NCBI GenBank assembly: GCA_947165145.1
Contig: CAMUZG010000010.1
Coordinates: 1-63,918 of the forward strand
Reading direction: 5' to 3'
Source of the DNA: an uncultured Selenomonadales bacterium
GTDB taxonomy: Bacteria > Bacillota > Negativicutes > Selenomonadales > Selenomonadaceae
Length of the DNA stretch: 63,918 nt
Shown here: piece by piece, positions 50,465 through 58,323 of the stretch
How positions within the stretch are numbered: the stretch's first letter is position 1
How the letters are laid out: every line of letters starts with the position of its first letter
Made by a program: the position numbers and the translations under genes
The notes under the pieces: generated by a model
The model's database searches: none
Told to the model about the DNA's origin: nothing
What the model saw: the letters and a program-made list of their open reading frames with translations, nothing else

Positions 50465-51130
50465 ATGGTTTCAGAATGGGAATTATTTTTACGGTTAACG
50501 TTGTCGTGTGTATTGGGCGGAATCATCGGTTACGAACGGCAAAGTCGCAGAAAATCAGCGGGCTTGCGCACGAACGTCTTAGTCTGCTTAGGCTCATGTC
50601 TGATTATGGTTTTGAGCGAGGCTCTTTATTTTAACGTCGAAGGTCGCACGAACGCTGACCCCGCACGATTGGCGGCGCAGGTCGTTAGCGGTATCGGCTT
50701 TTTGGGCGCAGGTGCTATCATGAAAGAAGGCTTGACCGTCACAGGCTTGACGACGGCGGCTTGTCTTTGGGTAGTTGCTGGTGTCGGATTGGCTGTCGGT
50801 GCAGGTTACTATTCAGGCGCACTCTTCACGACGGCTTTAATCTTCGCGACGCTCGGCACGCTCTCACGCATCGATGAATGGGTCATGCACGAAAAAAATT
50901 TGTACCTCAAAATCCGAACGAAGGATAAACCAGGTCAGCTCATGCACATCAGCTCCTGCATCGACGACCTGCAGTTGAAAATCCGCGACGTGAAAGTTAA
51001 AGGCGACGACGACGCATCCGACACACTGATAATCGAAATGGAAGTTTACAATCATCGTGCGCTGAAAAATGTCATTGTGCTTGACGCGGTCAAACGCATT
51101 GACGGCGTTGTCAGCGTCGACGTGAACTAA
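50465..51130 (+). CDS. MgtC/SapB family membrane protein
   Basis: The 221-residue protein has four to five helices with the MgtC signatures GGIIGYERQSRRKSAGLRTN and GIGFLGAGAIMKEG. A C-terminal ACT-like domain follows (from about 145: LYLKIRTKDKPGQLM). MgtC proteins modulate Mg2+ adaptation and the F-type ATPase in pathogens; other members have unknown roles. The start is ATG 50465 behind GAAGGTG. Confidence 0.88.
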   Translation: MVSEWELFLRLTLSCVLGGIIGYERQSRRKSAGLRTNVLVCLGSCLIMVLSEALYFNVEGRTNADPARLAAQVVSGIGFLGAGAIMKEGLTVTGLTTAACLWVVAGVGLAVGAGYYSGALFTTALIFATLGTLSRIDEWVMHEKNLYLKIRTKDKPGQLMHISSCIDDLQLKIRDVKVKGDDDASDTLIIEMEVYNHRALKNVIVLDAVKRIDGVVSVDVN

Positions 51131-51148
51131 CTTTGAGGAGGTTTTCTG

Positions 51149-51538
51149 ATGAACTACGACATCATTGATACGATTGTTCGCACGGCGATTGACGCAATGC
51201 GCAACGCTTACGTTGAGCACGGCTCAATAGCAACGGGCGCATGTCTTTTGGCAAGCGACGGCACACTTTACAGCGGTTGTGCAATCGACAGCGTTGTTCC
51301 CGAATTCAAACTGCCTGCGGAAGTCGTCGTCACGGCAAAAGCAATTTCCGAAGGCAAGCGCGAATTCGACGCCATTTCGATTGTCGCTGACATTGACGGC
51401 ACTTACATTCCCGACGAGCTCAGCTATAAATTCCTGCTTGAGTTCAACATTCAAGAAATTATTTTGGCGGACATGAAAGGCAATACCAAAACCATGAAAC
51501 TTGAGGAGCTCACGCCTTACAAAACCCGCCGCAGATAA
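51149..51538 (+). CDS. Cytidine deaminase-fold protein lacking zinc ligands
   Basis: The 129-residue protein follows the cytidine deaminase pattern (AYVEHGSIATGACLLASDGTLYSGC, KAISEGKREFDAISIVAD, LADMKGNTKTMKLEELTPY). But the Cys/His before the catalytic Glu is Pro56 (PAE, normally CAE or HAE) and the PCxxC pair reads PDELS (D89, S92). All three zinc ligands are lost while Glu58 stays. I expect no deaminase activity. The frame is clean and the ribosome-binding site GAGGAGG good, so it looks functional in another role. It follows the MgtC gene by 18 bases. Confidence 0.82.
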   Translation: MNYDIIDTIVRTAIDAMRNAYVEHGSIATGACLLASDGTLYSGCAIDSVVPEFKLPAEVVVTAKAISEGKREFDAISIVADIDGTYIPDELSYKFLLEFNIQEIILADMKGNTKTMKLEELTPYKTRRR

Positions 51539-51577
51539 TTGACTACCAAAAATTTTTCAGCAAAGGAGGTGATTACC

Positions 51578-51961
51578 GTGAAAAAATTTTTGATAGTCGC
51601 CGCCGCAAGTTTTTTGATTTTCAGCGGACAACCCGACGTTGAAGCGTCAACTCTCCCCAACATTGACAATCAAGCTAAACAAATCGAGGACATGGGCAAA
51701 TGGGCGCATTTTAGAGACAAGTACATTCTCGGACGCGAAACTGAAAATGAACGCCGCGACCGCAAAGAATGGGAACGCCGCCATGGTCGTCGCTACAGTC
51801 GCGATCGTTATGACCGCCACAGAGATTATTATCCGCCACCACGTCATCGTTACCGCGACAGAGATTATCCGCCACCGCCACCACCACCTCCGCCACGTCA
51901 TCGCGACCGTTACAGAGATTATCCGCCACCGCCACCACCTCCGCCACGTCATCGATACTGA
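51578..51961 (+). CDS. Secreted Pro/Arg/His/Tyr-rich protein
   Basis: The 127-residue protein starts at GTG 51578 behind AAGGAGGTG. It has a short signal peptide (KKFLIVAAASFLIFSGQPDVEA). A helical charged segment (ETENERRDRKEWERRHG) precedes a C-terminal half of RHRYRDRDY and poly-Pro runs in two near-identical blocks. The composition suggests an exported, positively charged, metal- or polyanion-binding surface protein. I do not know a family for it. Confidence 0.65.
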   Translation: MKKFLIVAAASFLIFSGQPDVEASTLPNIDNQAKQIEDMGKWAHFRDKYILGRETENERRDRKEWERRHGRRYSRDRYDRHRDYYPPPRHRYRDRDYPPPPPPPPPRHRDRYRDYPPPPPPPPRHRY

Positions 51962-51970
51962 AATAAAATA

Positions 51971-52032
51971 TGGGCTATCGATAAGTTCACGACCAATCGT
52001 CGCAAGACTTGTCGACAGCCCAAAATTTTTTT
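51971..52032. terminator. Bidirectional intrinsic terminator
   Basis: TGGGCTATCGATAAG (51971-51985) pairs with CTTGTCGACAGCCCA (52008-52022), two positions imperfect, followed by seven T's on the plus strand. It closes the secreted-protein gene and borders convergent dhaL. Confidence 0.8.
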
Positions 52033-52660
52033 ATGAGCGCAGAGAATCTTTCCACTTGCTACAAAGTGTTCGGAAAATTATCAGCGAGGACGCCGCGCCA
52101 GGATCTTCAAAGCCGATAGATTTGTCGCCGAGAGCCGCCGCACGACCTTTCCGCGCCGCAATCGTCTTCGTGAACTCCAAGCCGTCACGAGCCGCGTCAC
52201 GAGCGTCCGTCAAAATGTCTTCAAACGTCTTGCCCGCGCAGTTCGTCGCTCTGAAAGTTTCACGGATTGGAATCAGCACGTCAAGCATTGTCTTATCGCC
52301 GCGTCGAGAGTTGCCGCGAAGTTGAATTGCCTCGACAGCCGCGCCGAAAATTTTTTCCAACGTGACAGCATCGAGCTTGGAATTCTTTTTGAGAACTTTA
52401 GCCGCTTCTTGAAGTGCCGCGCCGTAAAGTGGACCTGCCGAACCGCCGACATTTTCCGTGACCGCGTCGCCGAGAGCCTGCAGAATTTCTTTCAAAGTCG
52501 CGTCGTCGTCCTGTTCGGCGAGAACCTCTTTTGCAGCCTGTGCACCGCCCGCCATGTTGGAGCCGTGATCGCCGTCGCCGATTTTCTCGTCAAGTTCGTT
52601 CAAAAAAACTTTCTCGTTCAGAATTGCCTTGATGACCGCTTCAATCGCGTCCCGTACCAT
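52031..52660 (-). CDS. dhaL: DhaL-like dihydroxyacetone kinase subunit
   Basis: The 209-residue protein is the ADP-binding DhaL subunit, with LNELDEKIGDGDHGSNMAGG (metal-binding aspartates), TENVGGSAGPLYGA, RRGDKTMLD and GAASSLIIF. DhaL normally works with DhaK, which binds dihydroxyacetone, and DhaM, which brings phosphate from PEP. Neither is next to it here. It is divergent from a lysR gene, 122 bases apart, so LysR may control it. A stand-alone DhaL-like kinase is another possibility. Confidence 0.88.
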   Translation of the reverse strand: MVRDAIEAVIKAILNEKVFLNELDEKIGDGDHGSNMAGGAQAAKEVLAEQDDDATLKEILQALGDAVTENVGGSAGPLYGAALQEAAKVLKKNSKLDAVTLEKIFGAAVEAIQLRGNSRRGDKTMLDVLIPIRETFRATNCAGKTFEDILTDARDAARDGLEFTKTIAARKGRAAALGDKSIGFEDPGAASSLIIFRTLCSKWKDSLRS

Positions 52661-52692
52661 TTGGAATCCTCCTTTGCAAATTTGTTGTGCAA

Positions 52693-52698
52693 ACTATA
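52693..52698 (-). promoter_or_regulatory. Extended -10 promoter of dhaL
   Basis: Read leftward, TGgTATAGT is an extended -10 about 33 bases before the start; no strong -35 was seen. Confidence 0.5.
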
Positions 52699-52716
52699 CC
52701 ATATCGCGACGTATTG

Positions 52717-52725
52717 TGCTATAAT
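52717..52725 (+). promoter_or_regulatory. Extended -10 promoter of lysR
   Basis: TGcTATAAT at 52717-52725 faces the dhaL promoter 18 bases away, so one bound protein could affect both. The lysR ATG is 57 bases on, with GGAG 13 bases upstream of it, a long spacing. Confidence 0.6.
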
Positions 52726-52782
52726 AATTGCAACATTTGGATTGTCGGCAGAAAAATTTTTTTGTGGAGATGACTTGACGAA

Positions 52783-53688
52783 ATGGGACAAACTATCGGT
52801 ATCAAAGACATGCGAGCGTTTTTTGCTATCGTTGAGGAAGGAAACATAAGCCACGCGGCGCAACGACTCGGCATCGCTCAACCGGCACTCAGTCGGCAGA
52901 TGAAACATCTGGAAGAAAACCTGCACGTGAAACTTTTTGAACGCGGTTCGCGGCGAATTCGTTTGACTGATGCAGGGCAAGTCCTTTACAGTCGCGTCGA
53001 AAGTATTTTGGGAATGGTCGACGGCACAGTCCGCGAGATAACCGAAATCGGCAGCGGCACCAAAGGCACAATTCGTATCGGGACAATCACGACGAGCGGC
53101 GCGTTGATTCTGCCCGATCTCATCGCCGAATTCCGCAAGACTTATCCCGACGTCACGTTCGAGATTTGGGAAGCGGAAGGCGCACGGATTATCGAACTGC
53201 TTGACAGCCGCATAATCGAAATCGCAATCACGCGCACGCAAGTCGACAACCTTGCCTACGAACTGCTTGTCCTGCCGAACGAGCCGCTCGTCATGGTTAT
53301 GAATTCGCAGAACGTCTGCGGCGGAGAAAGTAACCTAATTCGCCTCGAAGAACTCAAAGGTCAGCCGCTGATAATTCCCCTGCGTTGGAAGTCGAATTTC
53401 ATCGCCGCGTGCCGAAAACTCAATTTCGAGCCGAACATCATCTGCGTGTCAGACAGTATCGTTCAAGACTTACTGATGGTCAAAATGAATCTCGGCGCGG
53501 CAATGATTCCAACGTCGAGCAGACGATTGCTCACTGACGGCGACTTGGTGTACAAGCGCATTGTTGAACCCGAAATGACGACGCACACGGTCGTTGCATG
53601 GCGCAAAAATCAAACGCTATCGACTTCGGCGCAAAATTTCATCGAGCTGTTCAAGCGGCTGTTTCTCAAAGAAGAAATCGTCATGTGA
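52783..53688 (+). CDS. LysR family transcriptional regulator
   Basis: The 301-residue protein has the N-terminal winged helix (DMRAFFAIVEEGNISHAAQRL, then PALSRQMKHLEENLHVKLFERG) and a LysR substrate-binding domain (about 92-295). It diverges from dhaL, the usual arrangement for a regulator and its target. The effector cannot be deduced. It also lies upstream of sufCB in the same direction, with its own gap between. Confidence 0.92.
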   Translation: MGQTIGIKDMRAFFAIVEEGNISHAAQRLGIAQPALSRQMKHLEENLHVKLFERGSRRIRLTDAGQVLYSRVESILGMVDGTVREITEIGSGTKGTIRIGTITTSGALILPDLIAEFRKTYPDVTFEIWEAEGARIIELLDSRIIEIAITRTQVDNLAYELLVLPNEPLVMVMNSQNVCGGESNLIRLEELKGQPLIIPLRWKSNFIAACRKLNFEPNIICVSDSIVQDLLMVKMNLGAAMIPTSSRRLLTDGDLVYKRIVEPEMTTHTVVAWRKNQTLSTSAQNFIELFKRLFLKEEIVM

Positions 53689-53736
53689 ATTGCAGAACGG
53701 TTGTCCCGTCGACAGTAGGCGGATTTTTTTTACAGC

Positions 53737-53767
53737 TTTTGGTTAATCAATTTTTAATTTTGGTTAA
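53737..53767 (+). promoter_or_regulatory. Direct repeats upstream of sufC, possible operator
   Basis: TTTTGGTTAA occurs at 53737-53746 and 53758-53767, starts 21 bases apart (two helical turns). A third, weaker GCGGTTAAA lies in the sufC promoter. Such spacing suits a dimeric regulator; which one is unknown. Confidence 0.4.
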
Positions 53768-53807
53768 CCCGTTTTTTTTTGAGCCAAAGCCGTGACGGTC
53801 AGCGTCA

Positions 53808-53835
53808 TTGACAAAAATTTCTTCGCGGTTAAAAT
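53808..53835 (+). promoter_or_regulatory. Promoter of sufCB
   Basis: TTGACA (53808-53813), 16 bases, TAAAAT (53830-53835), about 30 bases before TTG 53866. Confidence 0.7.
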
Positions 53836-53865
53836 ATTTTCAAACTGCACAGGAGGCGAATCATT

Positions 53866-54600
53866 TTGCTTGAGATAGAAAATTTACACGTGAGAGCCGG
53901 CGACAAAGAAATCCTGCGCGGACTCAGCTTGAAAGTTGCGGCGGGCGAAATTCACGTCATACTCGGACCGAACGGTAGCGGCAAATCTACGCTGATGAAC
54001 GCGATACTCGGTCACCCGAAATACGAAGTCACGGACGGAAAAATTTTTTTTGAAGGCGACGACCTCACGGCGTTGAAGACGTTCGAGCGGGCACGGCGCG
54101 GAATTTTTCTTTCGTTCCAAAACCCCGAAGAAATTCCAGGCATCACCGTCGAAAACATGTTGCGCACGTCGAAACAAGCCGTCACGGGCGACAAAATAAA
54201 AATTCTGCAATTCCACAAAGAACTTCTCGCGCTCATGAAGGAACTGCAAATCAATCCCGAATACGCTGGCAGATATATGAACGTCGGCTTCAGCGGCGGC
54301 GAAAAGAAACGTAATGAAATTCTGCAACTGCTCACGCTCAATCCGAAACTCGCGCTACTTGACGAGACTGACAGCGGGCTTGACGTTGACGCGGTTGAAA
54401 TCGTTTCAAGTGGCGTCGCCAAATTCCACAACGAAAAAAATTCTTGCGTCATCATCACACACAACGCGCAAATTCTCAAACATCTGCCCGTCACGCACGC
54501 GCATATTCTGCTGAACGGTCGTATTGTCAAAAGCGGCGGCGCGGAACTTGTCGGCGAAGTTTCCGAACGCGGTTACGCACAATTCGAGGTCACGCCATGA
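53866..54600 (+). CDS. sufC: Fe-S cluster assembly ATPase SufC
   Basis: SufC is the ABC-type ATPase that drives SufB in building Fe-S clusters. The 244-residue protein has Walker A GPNGSGKS (34-41), the signature VGFSGGEKKRNEI, and Walker B LALLDETDSGLD with an acidic rich tail. It starts at TTG 53866 nine bases after AGGAGG. Its stop overlaps the sufB start (ATGA). Confidence 0.94.
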   Translation: MLEIENLHVRAGDKEILRGLSLKVAAGEIHVILGPNGSGKSTLMNAILGHPKYEVTDGKIFFEGDDLTALKTFERARRGIFLSFQNPEEIPGITVENMLRTSKQAVTGDKIKILQFHKELLALMKELQINPEYAGRYMNVGFSGGEKKRNEILQLLTLNPKLALLDETDSGLDVDAVEIVSSGVAKFHNEKNSCVIITHNAQILKHLPVTHAHILLNGRIVKSGGAELVGEVSERGYAQFEVTP

Positions 54601-55991
54601 AAAATTACATTGCAGACATCGAACGGGCATTGTACGACGTTCGCGACGCGGACAAATCGATTTACAAATCGGACGCCGGCTTGACCGAAGAAATTATCCG
54701 CGACATTTCCAAACGCAAAAACGATCCGCCGTGGATGTTGGATTTTCGCTTGAAGTCGCTGGAAACTTATCGCACGATTGATTTGCCGACGTGGGGACCC
54801 GACATCACCGCGCTCAACATGGACGAAATTGTCACTTACGTTAAGCCGAACGCCGCGCAGGTCAACGATTGGTCGCAGGTGCCCGACGAGATTAAAAATA
54901 CTTTCGACAGGCTCGGAATTCCCGCCGCCGAAAAAAAATCGCTCGCGGGTGTCGGTGCGCAATACGATTCGGAAGTCGTCTATCACAGCGTGCAAAAGCG
55001 GCTGACTGATTTGGGCGTTGTCTATACCGACATGGAGACCGCGCTCATCGAACACGAAGATATTGTTCGCGAATATTTTATGACGCTCGTGCCGCCGAAA
55101 GATCACAAATTCGCCGCGCTTCACGGAGCAGTTTGGTCGGGCGGAAGTTTCGTCTACGTTCCCGAAGGTGTCGACGTGAAAATTCCGTTGCAATCTTATT
55201 TCCGATTGAATGCGGCTGGCGCAGGTCAATTTGAACACACACTGATTATCGTCGAACCGAACGCGAAGTTGCATTTCATTGAAGGCTGCTCGGCTCCCCG
55301 ATACAACGTCACGAATCTCCACGCGGGTTGCGTTGAATTGTTCGTTAAGGACGGCGCACGGCTCCGCTACTCCACGATTGAGAATTGGTCGCGCAACATG
55401 ATGAACCTTAACACGAAACGCGCTTTGGTCGAACGTGACGGCTTGGTCGAGTGGGTCAGCGGCTCGTTCGGCTCGCACGTGTCGATGCTGTATCCTTGCA
55501 GTGTCCTGCACGGCGACGGGGCTCGTTGCGAATTCACGGGCGTCACGTTCGCCGGCAAAGGTCAAAATCTCGACACGGGCGCAATCGTCGTCCACGCGGC
55601 ACCGAACACTTCCGCCAATATCAACACGCGCACAATTTCAAAATCGGGCGGCGCGGCGACTTACCGTTCTGCCGTCAAAGTCACCAAGAATGCTCCGCAC
55701 GCGAAATGTTCCGTGAATTGCGAATCGCTCATGCTCGACGATGAATCGCGCTCCGACACGTTGCCCGTCATGGACATTGAAGGCGATGAGGCGGACATTG
55801 GTCACGAAGCCAAAATCGGGCGCATTTCCGAAGAAGCTGTATTTTATCTGATGGCTCGCGGCATTTCGGAAGATGAAGCTCGTGCGATGATTGTGCGCGG
55901 TTTCGTCGAACCGATTGCCAAAGAATTGCCGCTAGAATACGCCGTCGAGATGAACAATTTAATCAGCTTGGAGCTTGAAGGTCAGCTTTAG
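54597..55991 (+). CDS. sufB: Fe-S cluster scaffold protein SufB
   Basis: SufB is the scaffold on which the cluster forms. The 464-residue protein has YDSEVVYHSVQKRLTDLGVV, the AVWSGGSFVYVPEGV core motif and RYNVTNLHAGCVELF with a cysteine. The C-terminal beta-helix includes GHEAKIGRISEEAVFYLMARGI. It starts at ATG 54597, overlapping sufC. SufD, SufS and SufU are missing, so this is the two-gene SufCB type thought to be the minimal ancestral system. Confidence 0.93.
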   Translation: MKNYIADIERALYDVRDADKSIYKSDAGLTEEIIRDISKRKNDPPWMLDFRLKSLETYRTIDLPTWGPDITALNMDEIVTYVKPNAAQVNDWSQVPDEIKNTFDRLGIPAAEKKSLAGVGAQYDSEVVYHSVQKRLTDLGVVYTDMETALIEHEDIVREYFMTLVPPKDHKFAALHGAVWSGGSFVYVPEGVDVKIPLQSYFRLNAAGAGQFEHTLIIVEPNAKLHFIEGCSAPRYNVTNLHAGCVELFVKDGARLRYSTIENWSRNMMNLNTKRALVERDGLVEWVSGSFGSHVSMLYPCSVLHGDGARCEFTGVTFAGKGQNLDTGAIVVHAAPNTSANINTRTISKSGGAATYRSAVKVTKNAPHAKCSVNCESLMLDDESRSDTLPVMDIEGDEADIGHEAKIGRISEEAVFYLMARGISEDEARAMIVRGFVEPIAKELPLEYAVEMNNLISLELEGQL

Positions 55992-56011
55992 AGCGTGTTG
56001 GTAAACTCTAA

Positions 56012-56031
56012 CAGTGACGGTTCTTTTTACG
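56012..56031 (+). repeat. Element C copy 3
   Basis: CAGTGACGGTTCTTTTTACG, identical to the inverted copy at 50402-50421. Element A begins 20 bases further. Confidence 0.65.
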
Positions 56032-56050
56032 TTGCTCGAACAGTTAGTTC

Positions 56051-56115
56051 GCGGCGATTGACTTCGACAGCTCACAACGTTACGGCGCGACCGCTGGATC
56101 AAACGTCACGTTTGC
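56051..56115 (+). repeat. Element A copy 5
   Basis: This 65-bp forward copy contains CTTCGACAGCTCACAACG, GCGCGACCGCTGGATC and the palindrome AAACG-TCA-CGTTT (56101-56113). It is between sufB and the aminotransferase. Confidence 0.8.
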
Positions 56116-56135
56116 GTCGCGACAAAATTATTTGC

Positions 56136-56179
56136 AAAAAAAAATCGACTTCGCCAAATGACGGAGCCGATTTTATTTT
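56136..56179. terminator. Bidirectional intrinsic terminator
   Basis: AAATCG (56142-56147) pairs with CGATTT (56168-56173), with partial pairing inside, flanked by an A-run and a T-run. It serves the aminotransferase and sufB. Confidence 0.72.
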
Positions 56180-56181
56180 TG

Positions 56182-57345
56182 TCAATGATTGAGTGTTCGT
56201 TTGACCTGCGCGGCGACCTTGCGCATAGTTTCGGAGGTTTGCACGAGAGCCATACGCACGAAGCCTTCACCGCTCAAACCGAACGCACTGCCTGGCGTCA
56301 CCATGACGTTGGAGCGTTCAAGCAACTGTTCGACGAATTCTTCAGACGTGCCGAAATTTTTCGGGACGGGTGCCCAAACGAACATTGTCGCCTGCGGCTT
56401 ATCCATTTGCCAACCGACTTGCGCCAAACCGTCAACCAGTGCGTCGCGCCGTTCAATGTAAGCCGCCCGTGTCTTGTCGATGACTTCACGCGAACTTTGC
56501 AACGCCGCAATCGCCGCACGCTGAATTGGCAGAAATAAGCCGTAATCCATGTTGCTTTTGAGGAGTTTGACGCGGCTGACGACTTCACGATTGCCCAAGC
56601 AAAATCCGACTCGTGCGCCCGCAATGCCATACGTTTTCGACAGGGAATTAAATTCGACGCCAACATCTTTCGCGCCCTTGAAACTCAGAAAACTCAAGCC
56701 GTCGCTACCGTCGAAAATCAACTCGCTGTAAGCGTTGTCGTGCAGAACGATGATGTCATTGCGTTTGGCGAAGTCAATCAGTCGCTCATAAAAATCAGCG
56801 GGCGCAACGGCAGTCGTCGGGTTGTTCGGGTACGAAACGACCATAAACTTTGCGCGAGCCGCCACGTCGCGGGGAATTGCGTCAAGTTGAATGATGTAAT
56901 TATTCTCGCGCAGTTGCGGCATGAAAAAAATTTCCGAACCTGCAAGCCTAGGACCGTCAGCGAAGACGGGATAACACGGGTCGGGCACCAACGTTAAATC
57001 GCCTTCGTCAATCAACGTCAACGCGATGTGCGACAAACCTTCCTGCGAACCCCACAGCGAACAAATTTCCGACGCAGGATCAATTTCCACGCCGTAACGC
57101 CGACGATACCAATCGGAAGCCTCGTTGAGCAGGTCGCGCGTGTCCGTTATGGCGTAAACGTAATTTTCGGGCTTGAGTGCCTCCGACGACAAAACTTGCA
57201 TGACGTGCGCAGGCGGCGGAATGTTAGGCGCACCGATTGACAGGTCGATGACTTCTTCGCCCGACGAAATTTTTTTCTGTTTCATGGCGGCGAGTCGCGC
57301 GAAAACTCCTTCGCCGAAATTGTTCATGCGCTTTGCAAATTTCAA
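56182..57345 (-). CDS. Class I/II PLP aminotransferase (aspartate/LL-DAP aminotransferase-like)
   Basis: The 387-residue protein has the aminotransferase features VIDLSIGAPNIPPPAHV, YPNNPTTAVA, LHDNAYSEL and the PLP-lysine motif SLSKTYGIAGARVG, then an Arg near the C-terminus (FVRMALVQTSE). The substrate cannot be fixed; LL-diaminopimelate and aspartate/MalY-like enzymes share this pattern. I chose TTG 57345, eight bases after GGAGG. The next gene upstream ends 20 bases away, in the same direction. Confidence 0.86.
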   Translation of the reverse strand: MKFAKRMNNFGEGVFARLAAMKQKKISSGEEVIDLSIGAPNIPPPAHVMQVLSSEALKPENYVYAITDTRDLLNEASDWYRRRYGVEIDPASEICSLWGSQEGLSHIALTLIDEGDLTLVPDPCYPVFADGPRLAGSEIFFMPQLRENNYIIQLDAIPRDVAARAKFMVVSYPNNPTTAVAPADFYERLIDFAKRNDIIVLHDNAYSELIFDGSDGLSFLSFKGAKDVGVEFNSLSKTYGIAGARVGFCLGNREVVSRVKLLKSNMDYGLFLPIQRAAIAALQSSREVIDKTRAAYIERRDALVDGLAQVGWQMDKPQATMFVWAPVPKNFGTSEEFVEQLLERSNVMVTPGSAFGLSGEGFVRMALVQTSETMRKVAAQVKRTLNH

Positions 57346-57365
57346 ATTAACAGCCTCCAAAGACT

Positions 57366-57659
57366 TCAAAAGTCACGCAAAAAGCCGCTGACCAGTAAGA
57401 AGCTCACGCCCAAAAAAATTACGCAACCGAGAACGAAGACGATCCAATCGGGTTTGTACCGCCAAATAATTTCGCCGCTCAATCGGTCAAGCGACAGCTT
57501 AGAATTTTTTTCGGCAATCGGCAAATAAATCAGTGCGCCGAGTAGTAGCCCGAAAATCAAAATGCCGATAAACCCGATGGTGACTTCCGTCGGCGGCATC
57601 TCGAATAAGTCCGAAAACGCCGCACCTACGGAATTTTGCGCCGCCAAGTCTCTTTCCAT
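57366..57659 (-). CDS. Small membrane protein of unknown function
   Basis: The 97-residue protein has two hydrophobic helices (TIGFIGILIFGLLLGALIYL and WIVFVLGCVIFLGVSFLLV) joined by a charged segment of about 27 residues. The start is ATG 57659 after GGAGG. I do not know a family. The position between nrdG and an aminotransferase gives no function. Confidence 0.55.
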   Translation of the reverse strand: MERDLAAQNSVGAAFSDLFEMPPTEVTIGFIGILIFGLLLGALIYLPIAEKNSKLSLDRLSGEIIWRYKPDWIVFVLGCVIFLGVSFLLVSGFLRDF

Positions 57660-57675
57660 TCAACAAACCTCCGAT

Positions 57676-58158
57676 TCAAGACCAAAGCACGATTTTATTA
57701 AGCTCACGAGTTTTTTTAACGTCGATAAGTCGCTGATTGCGGGAGCCGCGAAATTGAAGTTCCAAGTCGCGCAAACTCTCGATAAACGCACCGTCAACAA
57801 GTACGTCAACATTTTCCAGCAAAGTCGCGGCGTCGTCGGGCAATTCCTCGAAAGTGTAGCCGGTGTAGCACCAGACATTGAGCGCGAAATTTTTTGCGGC
57901 ACGAGCGAGTTCGGTAGCAGCGTCGATTTGCAGGAACGGTTCCCCGCCCGTCAACGTGATTCCGTCAAGCAACGGATTTTTTTTTATCGCGGCGATGATG
58001 TCCGCCGTGTCGATTAATCGTCCGCCGTCAAGCGCGTGTGTGTCGGGATTGTGACAGCCTTCGCAATGACGCAGACAACCCTGCATGAAAATGGCGCAAC
58101 GAATACCGTCGCCGTCAACGAAACTTTCGGGGACTATGCCTGCAATTCTAATCTGCAA
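57676..58158 (-). CDS. nrdG: Anaerobic ribonucleotide reductase activating protein NrdG
   Basis: NrdG is the radical-SAM enzyme that installs the glycyl radical on NrdD. The 160-residue protein has the CxxxCxxC cluster motif with Cys28, Cys32 and Cys35 (GCLRHCEGC), the GGEPF-like TLTGGEPFLQ, and VWCYTGYTFEEL. The start is TTG 58158 behind GGAGG. nrdD, its normal neighbour, is missing from both sides. Confidence 0.93.
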   Translation of the reverse strand: MQIRIAGIVPESFVDGDGIRCAIFMQGCLRHCEGCHNPDTHALDGGRLIDTADIIAAIKKNPLLDGITLTGGEPFLQIDAATELARAAKNFALNVWCYTGYTFEELPDDAATLLENVDVLVDGAFIESLRDLELQFRGSRNQRLIDVKKTRELNKIVLWS

Positions 58159-58227
58159 ATTAATCAGCCTCCGTCGCCGATTATAATTCCTTGCAATTCA
58201 AATGGCAACGAAAACTTAAACGAAATA

Positions 58228-58249
58228 AGGTCGCCACGAATGACGACCT
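58228..58249 (-). terminator. Probable terminator of typA
   Basis: AGGTCG (58228-58233) pairs with CGACCT (58244-58249); T-rich sequence follows on the minus strand. Confidence 0.55.
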
Positions 58250-58323
58250 CGTTTGAAATTGAAACGGTATGCTTGAATGCAAAATTTATTGGCGTTGTTG
58301 ACGTTTGAATTTATATTTTAACT

